NCBI GenBank assembly: GCA_964514215.1
Contig: CAZEPW010000012.1
Span: 6,203 to 70,202 of the forward strand
Length of the DNA stretch: 64,000 bases
Reading direction: 5' to 3'
Origin: CAYQUC01 sp964514215
GTDB lineage: Bacteria; Pseudomonadota; Gammaproteobacteria; UBA6429; Thiohalophilaceae
The notes under the pieces were generated by a model. It searched no databases. It had not been told where the DNA came from and saw only the letters and a program-made list of their open reading frames with translations. A program made the translations under genes and the position numbers. Each line of letters begins with the position of its first letter. The first letter of the stretch is position 1. Positions 35,830-43,095 of this stretch are shown here, piece after piece.

Positions 35830-36073
35830 GAATTATTCAGCATAATGTGGTTAATTAACATTACTAATATCGACCTAGGAAATAATAACTTTATTGTCTG
35901 ATTTCGATATTTTCATTAAATATAGTATTGAATCAACAATTTTAATGCTTTTTTGAATCTGTTCCTTACTGTTTATTTGAATTTAGATGATAAAAATCAA
36001 AATATTTGCGTAATATAAATGTTTGAATTAATGTAGTTAAGGTGTGGCATACTAATATTGTTATTTTAAATCT

Positions 36074-36991
36074 ATGATAAAAAAAATAAAAAATTTTATT
36101 GGGCTCGATAGTAAATCGGTTAGCTCTGCTGAACATTTAGTGTCAACTATTGGTGGCGTTATCGGGATTTTATTGGTTTATAGCGTTAGCCAGTATTATA
36201 TTGGTAGTGCTTCTGCGGTTATCGTGCCGTCAATGGGCGCGTCAGCTGTTTTATTATTTGCGGTGCCACACGGTAAGTTATCTCAACCTTGGGCTCTTTT
36301 TGGTGGTCATCTGGTTTCGGCCATCATCGGGGTCGCATGTGCCCAGTATATCGATAGTATATTTCTCGCGGCAAGTTTAGCTGTTGGTTTGGCGATTGGC
36401 GGGATGCATTTGCTACGCTGTATCCATCCTCCCGGAGGAGCGACTGCGATTGCTGCTGTGATTGGCGGGCCACAAATTCTGGAATTAGGTTTTAATTTTG
36501 TTATTACTCCTATTTTTGTTAATACATTCATTATTTTTACTGTGGCAATTTTGTTTAACAGTGTTTTTCCTTGGCGGCGTTATCCCGTTAGCTTAATGCG
36601 TTTTACTGACGCCCCCCAAAAAAGCAAGGTTAAACTCGAGCATACGATTGAAAAACAATTTATTGAGCAAGCCATATCTGATTTAGATGTTGTGATCGAT
36701 TTGACCAGTAGCGATTTACAACAGATTTTTACGTTAGCACAAAACCATGCCGAATCATCGGTATTATCAGCCCATCAAATCAAACTTCGTCATTATTACA
36801 CTAATAATAAACACGGTGGTGAGTGGTCTGTGCGACAAATAATTGATGAATCAAGCTCTGATGATCCTAAAAAAGATATGGTGATTTATCGTATTGCAGA
36901 AGGCAGTGGCGTGAATAATGCGGATAGTTGTACGCGTGTTGAATTTGCCCGTTGGGCTGCACGTGAACTTTATTCGACGCAAAATAGTTAA
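36074..36991 (+). CDS. HPP family membrane protein
   Basis: A 305-residue protein with about four TM helices in the first 175 residues and the family signature LRCIHPPGGATAIAAV. The C-terminal 130 residues are soluble and not a recognisable CBS pair, which many longer HPP proteins carry, so the cytoplasmic part is short or divergent. Some HPP relatives are linked to nitrite transport in plastids; the role here is not known. No clear ribosome-binding site. Confidence 0.88.
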   Translation: MIKKIKNFIGLDSKSVSSAEHLVSTIGGVIGILLVYSVSQYYIGSASAVIVPSMGASAVLLFAVPHGKLSQPWALFGGHLVSAIIGVACAQYIDSIFLAASLAVGLAIGGMHLLRCIHPPGGATAIAAVIGGPQILELGFNFVITPIFVNTFIIFTVAILFNSVFPWRRYPVSLMRFTDAPQKSKVKLEHTIEKQFIEQAISDLDVVIDLTSSDLQQIFTLAQNHAESSVLSAHQIKLRHYYTNNKHGGEWSVRQIIDESSSDDPKKDMVIYRIAEGSGVNNADSCTRVEFARWAARELYSTQNS

Positions 36992-37102
36992 TAAATTTTT
37001 GTAAACGTAAGACAGTATTATATCAAATTTGATCCACTATCAATTTAATGATGGCCCAGTGGAATAAAAAATAAATAAATAATGCAGAGAAATAAATTTT
37101 TT

Positions 37103-37116
37103 TTGATCTAAATCAA
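37103..37116. promoter_or_regulatory. Perfect FNR/ANR box upstream of the small ORF and hsp20
   Basis: TTGAT-CTAA-ATCAA is a full match to the FNR/ANR consensus TTGAT-N4-ATCAA. A TATAAT box at 37149-37154 would start transcription near 37161, putting the box centre near -51. That is not the classical class II position (-41.5), so activation, if real, would need another start site. Confidence 0.6.
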
Positions 37117-37148
37117 TACTAGCATCTAATAAAACCTAAATTAGTTAC

Positions 37149-37154
37149 TATAAT
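37149..37154 (+). promoter_or_regulatory. Likely -10 box for the small ORF/hsp20 transcript
   Basis: A perfect TATAAT lies 38 bp before the ATG of the 56-residue ORF. No good -35 box is found 16-18 bp upstream, consistent with an activator-dependent promoter. Confidence 0.4.
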
Positions 37155-37192
37155 TAATAGTAGCAGAGATGCTTTAGAGAGGAGGCAGTACA

Positions 37193-37363
37193 ATGTTACG
37201 AAAGAATAACTTAATTGTTGTTTCTCGAAATAGTAACGCCTTGATTGCTTTGAAAAAATGCAGAGTTGGTGCAGCGCTTAGAGCTGATCATCAGTGGTTG
37301 TATGATTATCCTCAGATGAGGATGTTTGTTACCAGGAAAAAAGTTACAAGTATGATTGAATAG
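37193..37363 (+). CDS. Small basic 56-residue protein upstream of hsp20
   Basis: A 56-codon frame with an excellent ribosome-binding site (GGAGG at 37181-37185, 7 bases before the ATG). The product starts MLRKNNLIVVSRNSNALIAL and is basic, with a KKCRVG element and an aromatic QWLYDYPQMR segment. There is no TM helix. The stop is 79 bp before the hsp20 ATG, on the same strand and behind the FNR-like box. I do not recognise it. It is likely translated, given the start signal. Confidence 0.5.
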   Translation: MLRKNNLIVVSRNSNALIALKKCRVGAALRADHQWLYDYPQMRMFVTRKKVTSMIE

Positions 37364-37442
37364 CGAATGATTTTCGCGCCCGACATCTGTATTTTAATCG
37401 TTAAAATGAGGTGTGTTAATAATAGTATAGGAGGTGATAGTC

Positions 37443-37949
37443 ATGAAAACCAAAACTGAAACGACAATGACAACCTCAAATAAAGGAGACTCTGAAACAA
37501 TTTCAAGAGGTTTGTCAGCATTTGAAGAAATGGATAGGTTGTTTGACAATTATGTTACAGGAGATTGGTTTAGGCCTTTTCGATGGCACAAACCCGCATT
37601 AACCGGAAACACAACTATTTTTGATGGCAAAACGCCCTGCGTTGATGTGATTGATCTTGATAACGAAATTCTTATTAAAGCAGAGCTTCCCGGAGTTGAA
37701 AAGAAGGATCTGGATATTTCGGTTACTAAAAATAGTGTTACCATTAAAGGCACTACTTGCCATGAAGCAACGGAGGAAAAAGGTGATTACTATCATAGTG
37801 AAATTTCACGCGGCAGCTATCAACGCACCATAATGTTACCTGCCGATGTGCATGAAGAAAAAGCCAAAGCAAAATTCAAGGATGGCGTATTAAAACTAAC
37901 GTTACCTAAAATGGAAAAATCAATACACCACAAAATCAAAGTGGATTAA
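37443..37949 (+). CDS. Hsp20/alpha-crystallin family small heat-shock protein
   Basis: A 168-residue small heat-shock protein. The start at 37443 is set by AGGAGGT at 37429-37435. The alpha-crystallin domain (about residues 60-155) begins near PCVDVIDLDNEILIKAELPGVEKKDLDI and ends with GVLKLTLPK, followed by the IxI/V-type tail HKIKVD. It is an ATP-independent holdase chaperone. There is no sigma-32-like promoter in the 79 bp before it, so it is probably read with the 56-residue ORF. Confidence 0.93.
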   Translation: MKTKTETTMTTSNKGDSETISRGLSAFEEMDRLFDNYVTGDWFRPFRWHKPALTGNTTIFDGKTPCVDVIDLDNEILIKAELPGVEKKDLDISVTKNSVTIKGTTCHEATEEKGDYYHSEISRGSYQRTIMLPADVHEEKAKAKFKDGVLKLTLPKMEKSIHHKIKVD

Positions 37950-37970
37950 AACGAGCCATTATCAGTAACG

Positions 37971-37999
37971 AAAACCCGGCGGCAACGCCGGGTTTTTTT
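37971..37999 (+). terminator. Rho-independent terminator of hsp20
   Basis: The stem CCCGGCG/CGCCGGG with a GCAA tetraloop is extended by AAAA/TTTT pairs and followed by seven T residues. It starts 21 bp after the hsp20 stop and could also serve the convergent patatin gene. Confidence 0.93.
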
Positions 38000-38030
38000 A
38001 TGCTAAACCGTTATTTTGAATTTAAATCAA

Positions 38031-38942
38031 TTAACCGGTTTTTGGTATATTATAAAAGTTTGATAACGCTTGAGTGGCTTTATCATAACCCAAATCGATT
38101 ATTTCTTGGGCGCGATAAAATTCATAGAATGAACATACATTTCTCGGTATGGAAATAATAACATCGGGAGAATAAGCAGCAAGTTGTAAACCGATAATTT
38201 TACTTTGCATGGTTTCAGAGGTTTTACTGATTAAATCGTAGGCCGACATTGAATCGCTGTCTAGTTGTTGCTGTTTTGATTGTAATCCGGTTATAAATTC
38301 GGTTATCCGCTGTCGATAATTGGTGGTATTTTTTTGTTTCGTTGTTTGTGGTGGGATATTTTTGATTATTATGTGTTCCGGTTTAGCGTTTGGATTAACA
38401 GCAATAGTAATATCGGTTTTATCATTTAATGTTGGTGCGATAGGAATCGGATTGATTACGCTACCATCGATTAATTGCATCCCCATGTATTTATGAGGTG
38501 TAAAAATCATTGGAATAGCAATGGAGGCTCGTATGGCATCAAACAATGAACCTTGGTTTATCCATATTTCTTTTTGTTCATTAATATCTGTCGCAACGGC
38601 TGTGTAGGAGATTGGTAAATCTTCAATGTTATAATCGCCGATCATTTTTTTTAAAACATGGATTATTCGTTCGCCTTTGAAAAGCCCCTGCTGTGAAAAT
38701 GAAAAGTCCAGTAATCCTATTGCATCTGATTTTTCAAGTGCGGTTACCCACTGAGAATAAACATCTAATTTCCCTGTCGCATAAATACCACCAATTAATG
38801 CACCAATGGAGGATCCCGATATTGAGCAAATCTCAAATCCTTGTTCTATTAGGTAATTAATAATTCCAATATGTGCATAACCACGAGCACCACCACTACC
38901 TAGTACTAGCGAGACTCGTTTAGGTTGTTTGCTACTGTTCAT
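38031..38942 (-). CDS. Patatin-like phospholipase (RssA/YlbK type)
   Basis: A 303-residue soluble Ser-Asp hydrolase. The oxyanion loop is GSGGARGYAH near residue 15, the nucleophile elbow is GSSIG (about 43-47), and the catalytic Asp lies in DGSVINPIP. ATG 38942 is chosen over one 51 bases upstream because GAGG lies about 9 bases before it; the longer form would begin in a short repeat. The substrate lipid is unknown. Confidence 0.88.
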   Translation of the reverse strand: MNSSKQPKRVSLVLGSGGARGYAHIGIINYLIEQGFEICSISGSSIGALIGGIYATGKLDVYSQWVTALEKSDAIGLLDFSFSQQGLFKGERIIHVLKKMIGDYNIEDLPISYTAVATDINEQKEIWINQGSLFDAIRASIAIPMIFTPHKYMGMQLIDGSVINPIPIAPTLNDKTDITIAVNPNAKPEHIIIKNIPPQTTKQKNTTNYRQRITEFITGLQSKQQQLDSDSMSAYDLISKTSETMQSKIIGLQLAAYSPDVIISIPRNVCSFYEFYRAQEIIDLGYDKATQALSNFYNIPKTG

Positions 38943-38944
38943 CA

Positions 38945-38967
38945 ATTTAACCTCGGATTTGCATAAG
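38945..38967 (+). repeat. 23-bp direct repeat, copy 1
   Basis: This matches 39057-39079 at 20 of 23 bases; both end in TTTGCATAAG. It lies just upstream of the patatin start, 112 bp from its partner. Confidence 0.5.
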
Positions 38968-39056
38968 GACAAGGCTGGTTCTTTAAAATTCAAACATTAA
39001 ATAACCGGCATTCTCGATGTTACTACGATTTGTGTTTATTGTGGGTGAATGATGCT

Positions 39057-39079
39057 ATTTAACCTGAGGTTTGCATAAG
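39057..39079 (+). repeat. 23-bp direct repeat, copy 2
   Basis: Partner of 38945-38967. Its AACCTGAGG and ATAAG ends resemble the terminal repeat of the MITE-like element that starts 10 bp further on, so it may be a decayed terminal fragment. Confidence 0.45.
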
Positions 39080-39088
39080 AAAATAAGT

Positions 39089-39259
39089 AACCTGAACAGG
39101 GGATAAGAAAAATATTTATTGCTGTTCAAAAATACTATTCGAGCACAAATGTGAGGATATGGACTACACCCCTTCCGTAGCCGGTGGATTTAGTATTATT
39201 CTTTCGTAACGACTTAATTTGTTTATTTAAATTATATTTGCTTACCCCGAGTTCAGGTT
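39089..39259. mobile_element. 171-bp MITE-like element with terminal inverted repeats
   Basis: The left end AACCTGAACAGGGGATAAG and the right end CTTACCCCGAGTTCAGGTT are inverted copies (15 or 16 of 19 bases pair). AAGT directly flanks both ends (39085-39088 and 39260-39263), fitting a target duplication. It holds no ORF. A second copy begins at 63953. It therefore looks like a non-autonomous transposon; the parent IS is not in the window. Confidence 0.72.
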
Positions 39260-39263
39260 AAGT

Positions 39264-39582
39264 AGTTTAAATTTGAACATGAAAGCAGAATAGCCTCATT
39301 TTGTTGTTCATTAAACATTCAATTTTTTAGTGTTTTCTTATACGGATCTGAGATTATTTAACCACTAATTTATTTTTACATAGCTGATCTATCGTAATGA
39401 GCCTCTATCGATAAATATTTAATAGTATATATTAACGAATTTAGGGCTAAGTAGAAATGTGGATTTGTTACTTGTTAACGGTTGATGTTGTAAAGTATTT
39501 TGGCTTTGGAAATTAACTGCACACTAATTAACCAGAGTGTTGTTAATATGCTCGGGGGAAGTTGAAATACGTTGTCGAACTT
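39264..39582. other. AT-rich intergenic region before rpmG
   Basis: About 320 bp between the MITE-like element and the hairpin past rpmG. No ORF with a ribosome-binding site, no RNA gene and no clear repeat is seen, apart from a short ATACGGATCTGAG block resembling ATACAGATCTGGG at 49221. Confidence 0.35.
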
Positions 39583-39615
39583 CATCATACCTGTGGCTTA
39601 GTGACGGGTATGATG
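39583..39615. terminator. Hairpin downstream of rpmG
   Basis: CATCATACC and GGTATGATG form a perfect 9-bp stem with a 15-base loop, 24 bp past the rpmG stop. There is no T-run on the rpmG strand, so termination is uncertain; it may protect the 3' end of the rpmB-rpmG message. Confidence 0.45.
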
Positions 39616-39638
39616 ATTTTCAGAAATTTGAATCTTGA

Positions 39639-39794
39639 TTATTTAATTTTGGCTTCTTTATAGATAACATGCTTACGAGCCTTAGGATCGTATTTTTTAA
39701 TTTCCATTTTATCCGGCATGGTTTTTTTATTTTTAGTCGTGGTATAAAAATGGCCTGTGCCAGCAGATGAAACTAATTTAATTTTATCTCGCAT
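39639..39794 (-). CDS. rpmG: 50S ribosomal protein L33
   Basis: A 51-residue basic protein beginning MRDKIKLVSSAGTGHFYTTT and ending KYDPKARKHVIYKEAKIK, the standard L33 sequence for gammaproteobacteria. It lacks the CxxC pairs of zinc-binding forms, so it is the zinc-independent type. It follows rpmB by 11 bp. Confidence 0.96.
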   Translation of the reverse strand: MRDKIKLVSSAGTGHFYTTTKNKKTMPDKMEIKKYDPKARKHVIYKEAKIK

Positions 39795-39805
39795 TATTCT
39801 TTCCC

Positions 39806-40042
39806 CTAAACCTTAATGCCGCGTTTACGCATATCAATAAGTACACTATCGATACCTTTTTTGTCTATGATACGCATACCTTTTGCAGTCAACTTTAAGC
39901 GTATCCATCTATTTTCAGATGCGACCCAAAATTTATGTGACTGTAAGTTTGGTAAAAACCGACGACGTGTGTGGTTTTTAGCATGGGATACATTATTTCC
40001 AGCTACTGGGCGTTTACCGGTAACTTGACATACTTTAGACAT
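39806..40042 (-). CDS. rpmB: 50S ribosomal protein L28
   Basis: A 78-residue ribosomal protein. ATG 40042 (MSKVCQVTGKRP) is the conserved L28 start and has GGAGAG upstream; an in-frame ATG 33 bases earlier is not used. NVSHAKNHTRRRFLPNLQ is the L28 signature. It is the first gene of the rpmB-rpmG operon. Confidence 0.97.
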   Translation of the reverse strand: MSKVCQVTGKRPVAGNNVSHAKNHTRRRFLPNLQSHKFWVASENRWIRLKLTAKGMRIIDKKGIDSVLIDMRKRGIKV

Positions 40043-40256
40043 GGTATTTCTCTCCAAATTTAAACTGTTCATCAATTCTAGGGTTTTACGCTTGAAGTTG
40101 CTCTATAAGCACATCAATTACCATAGTGATAAGACCGCGCATTCTACGCTAATTCAGTGCTGGATTTCAAGGTTAAAGCTTGATTATCGTGCCGTTATCA
40201 ACAAATATTTAGGGCATCCCAGTAACTTTGTCTTAAGCCTTTGATTTACAGTGTTA

Positions 40257-40931
40257 TTATAACAAACCCCGCTCAGCAAATGACGTGCACTGGTTATCAC
40301 CAATGACGATATGATCCAATACTTGAATATCAACTAATGCGAGTGCTGATTTTAGTTTCAAGGTGATTTGTTGATCGGCTTGGCTCGGCTCGGCGAGACC
40401 GGAGGGGTGATTATGTGCGAATATAATTGTAGCGGCATTATACTTGAGTGCACTTTTAACCACTTCTCGGGGATAAATTGTCGCACAAGCGATTGAACCT
40501 TGAAATAATTCTTCAAATTGCAGCACCTGATGTTGGCTATCGAGATACAATACGGCAAATACTTCATGTTGGTAATCGCGTAGTTTTGCGTGTAAGAACT
40601 GCTTGGTCATCTCGGGATTATTAAGTAAATCTGTTTTTACCAGTGCTTCGCTAAGATGACGGCGCGACATTTCAACGACAGCTTGCAGTTGTGCAAATTT
40701 AGCACTGCCCAAACCTTTGTGTTGCACAAATTCGTCGAGTTCACAGGTGAGTAGGGCACGCAAGCTTCCAAAAGAGTGTAATAGTTCTCGGGCTAAATCC
40801 ACGGCTGTTTTGCCACGTGTACCTGTGCGTAAAAATATTGCTAATAATTCGGCATCAGACAATGCGTGGCAGCCATGATGCAATAGCTTTTCGCGTGGCC
40901 GTTCGGCTGCCGGCCAATTTTTAATGCTCAT
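40257..40931 (-). CDS. radC: RadC/YicR JAB-domain protein
   Basis: A 224-residue protein with an N-terminal helix-hairpin-helix region (about residues 10-85) and a C-terminal JAB/MPN domain whose metal site is HNHPSG followed by a later Asp. ATG 40931 (MSIKNWPAAERPRE) is chosen because GGGAGA lies upstream and it matches the family start. Despite the name, a direct DNA repair role is not established. Its position beside rpmB-rpmG and coaBC is conserved. Confidence 0.93.
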   Translation of the reverse strand: MSIKNWPAAERPREKLLHHGCHALSDAELLAIFLRTGTRGKTAVDLARELLHSFGSLRALLTCELDEFVQHKGLGSAKFAQLQAVVEMSRRHLSEALVKTDLLNNPEMTKQFLHAKLRDYQHEVFAVLYLDSQHQVLQFEELFQGSIACATIYPREVVKSALKYNAATIIFAHNHPSGLAEPSQADQQITLKLKSALALVDIQVLDHIVIGDNQCTSFAERGLL

Positions 40932-41063
40932 GGTAATCTCCCTGTTATAAACTATACCAATGTTAAATTCTTTCAATACTACAAGTAATTGGAAATAATA
41001 ATAAGTGTTAAATCACGGAAATTGATATAAATTTTGCGTACACTAGAGAGTATGAGACGTATT

Positions 41064-42332
41064 ATGAAAAATTCACTAAGCAACAAAAATATCGTATTGG
41101 GTGTTACAGGCAGCATCGCAGCTTATAAGGCGGCGGAAGTTATCCGTGAATTGCGTGAGCAAGGAGCCAATATTCGGGTTGTGATGACCTCGGGTGCGAA
41201 AGAATTCATTACTGAATTAACCTTGCAAACTTTATCCGGTCACCCGGTGTCAGTTAATTTTTTAGACAGTGATGCCGAAGCAACGATGGGGCATATTGAA
41301 TTGGCTCGTTGGGCTGACACGATTTTAGTCGCTCCAGCGAGTGCTAATTTTTTATCGCAACTTGCTCAAGGACGCGCCAGTAGTTTGCTTTGCGCTATTT
41401 GTTTGGCAACTGAAGCGCCATTAGTCGTTGCCCCTGCGATGAATACCAAGATGTGGTTAGCCGCGGCGACGAAAGACAATATCAAATTATTACATCAGCG
41501 TGGTATTTTGTGTTTTGGTCCTGCCGATGGTGAGCAAGCTTGCGGCGAAGTTGGGCTTGGTCGTTTATTGGCTCCAGAGACCATTGTGACACAATTATCG
41601 GATTTATTTGATACCGGTAGTTTAGCCGGTAAAACGGTGTTAATTACGGCCGGTCCAACGCGCGAAGCCATCGATCCGGTGCGCTTTTTAAGCAATCATA
41701 GTTCGGGGAAAATGGGGTATGCGGTGGCTTTAGCGGCGATGGAAGCCGGTGCTCGGGTTAAGTTAATTAGTGGTCCGGTTGCCCTTGCAAGTCCCGATCG
41801 TGTTGAGCGAATTGATGTTACTTCGGCAGAAGAAATGCTCAACAAAGTGCAGCAGGAAATTATTGGTTGTGATATTTTTATTAGTGCTGCGGCGGTGTCT
41901 GATTACCGACCGATAGCGTTGAGCCATAATAAGATCAAAAAACAATCAAAACAGCTTAGCCTCGAATTAGAGCGCACCGTGGATATTTTGGCAACCATTA
42001 AACAACATTACCCAAATTTATTTTGTGTTGGTTTTGCTGCTGAAACACAGGAGCTAGCACAAAATGCCAAGTCCAAATTATTTAATAAAGGTGTTAATAT
42101 GATTGCCGCAAATTGGGTTGGTGCAATTGCCGATGCTGCAAAAAGTGGCTTTAATAGCGATATGAATGCATTGCATTTATATTGGCAAGATGGTGATGTT
42201 GAATTAACGCTTACAAATAAAGGTAAATTGGCGCGCCAAATGATTACGGTGGTTGCCGAGCAATTTGCACGCTATGCAGCAAAAGCGGTTATTCCGGGTA
42301 CAAAAATATTAAAATTTTCACAGGATTTATAA
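41064..42332 (+). CDS. coaBC: Bifunctional phosphopantothenoylcysteine decarboxylase/synthetase
   Basis: A 422-residue enzyme catalysing two steps of coenzyme A synthesis. The N-terminal flavoprotein CoaC half (to about 180) has GVTGSIAAYKA and the APAMNTKMW decarboxylase motif. The CoaB half has the ITAGPTREAIDPVRFLSNHSSGKMG nucleotide-binding loop. ATG 41064 has GAG 7 bases upstream; ATG 41052 and TTG 41034 are in frame and possible. Confidence 0.95.
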   Translation: MKNSLSNKNIVLGVTGSIAAYKAAEVIRELREQGANIRVVMTSGAKEFITELTLQTLSGHPVSVNFLDSDAEATMGHIELARWADTILVAPASANFLSQLAQGRASSLLCAICLATEAPLVVAPAMNTKMWLAAATKDNIKLLHQRGILCFGPADGEQACGEVGLGRLLAPETIVTQLSDLFDTGSLAGKTVLITAGPTREAIDPVRFLSNHSSGKMGYAVALAAMEAGARVKLISGPVALASPDRVERIDVTSAEEMLNKVQQEIIGCDIFISAAAVSDYRPIALSHNKIKKQSKQLSLELERTVDILATIKQHYPNLFCVGFAAETQELAQNAKSKLFNKGVNMIAANWVGAIADAAKSGFNSDMNALHLYWQDGDVELTLTNKGKLARQMITVVAEQFARYAAKAVIPGTKILKFSQDL

Positions 42333-42599
42333 TTCTGCTGAAAAAAAATAATCACTGTAGTAAATCTAATGCCATTAGAAAAATTAATAATGACAAAAAC
42401 TCACATTGCGACTAGCTAATTAATGTTGCTTTTTCTATTATTAAGTCATGGATTTAATTAAAAATTTACAATAAAAACTAAAAAAACCTAAATCTATCTG
42501 CATTTTATGCCGATTACTTATAGAATCCCAATTGGTATCGTATTGTGGTATCGCATCATGGCATCTGCTTGTGGTTTTTGAATAGGGATTAAATATAAA

Positions 42600-43055
42600 A
42601 TGAGAAAAATTGAATTAAAAATACTTGATAAACGCATTGGCAATGATATTCCATTACCTGAACATGCGACATCCGGTTCGGCTGGAATGGATTTACGTGC
42701 CTGTCTGGATGGCGAGACAATCATCAATCCTGGTGAAACAATTTTAATACCAACGGGAATTGCAATTCACATTGCCGATCCTAATTTAGCGGCAGTGATT
42801 TTACCTCGCTCCGGTCTAGGTCATAAAAATGGTATTGTTTTAGGCAATTTGGTGGGCTTAATCGATTCGGATTATCAAGGACAGTTATTTGTGTCTTGTT
42901 GGAATCGCAGCACAATCCCTTTTACTATTGAGCTAGGCGCTCGAATTGCACAATTAGTGTTTGTGCCTATTGAGCAGGTTGAGCTTACATTAGTGGATGA
43001 TTTTGATTTAAGTGATCGAGCCCATGGTGGTTTTGGTCATACCGGTACTAATTAA
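42600..43055 (+). CDS. dut: dUTP diphosphatase
   Basis: A 151-residue trimeric dUTPase that converts dUTP to dUMP and keeps uracil out of DNA. The five motifs are present: AGMDLRA, PRSGLGHKNGIVLGN, GLIDSDYQGQL, ELGARIAQLVF and the C-terminal RAHGGFGHTG. An AGGGA lies about 10 bases before the ATG. It precedes the algC-type gene by 40 bp. Confidence 0.97.
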   Translation: MRKIELKILDKRIGNDIPLPEHATSGSAGMDLRACLDGETIINPGETILIPTGIAIHIADPNLAAVILPRSGLGHKNGIVLGNLVGLIDSDYQGQLFVSCWNRSTIPFTIELGARIAQLVFVPIEQVELTLVDDFDLSDRAHGGFGHTGTN

Positions 43056-43095
43056 GACTGTAAATTAAGTAAACAAGATTATTAGGATTATTACA

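Noticed and set aside
35987..36000. ATGAT-AAAA-ATCAA, a 9/10 FNR-like match upstream of the HPP gene
   Set aside because: The nearest -10-like box (36014-36019) would place it near -32, inside the polymerase footprint and not at an activator position. One such match is expected by chance in AT-rich intergenic DNA.
37029..37043. TTGAT-CCACT-ATCAA inverted repeat after the HPP gene
   Set aside because: The spacer is 5 rather than 4 bases, so it is not an FNR box, and it lacks a T-run for a terminator.
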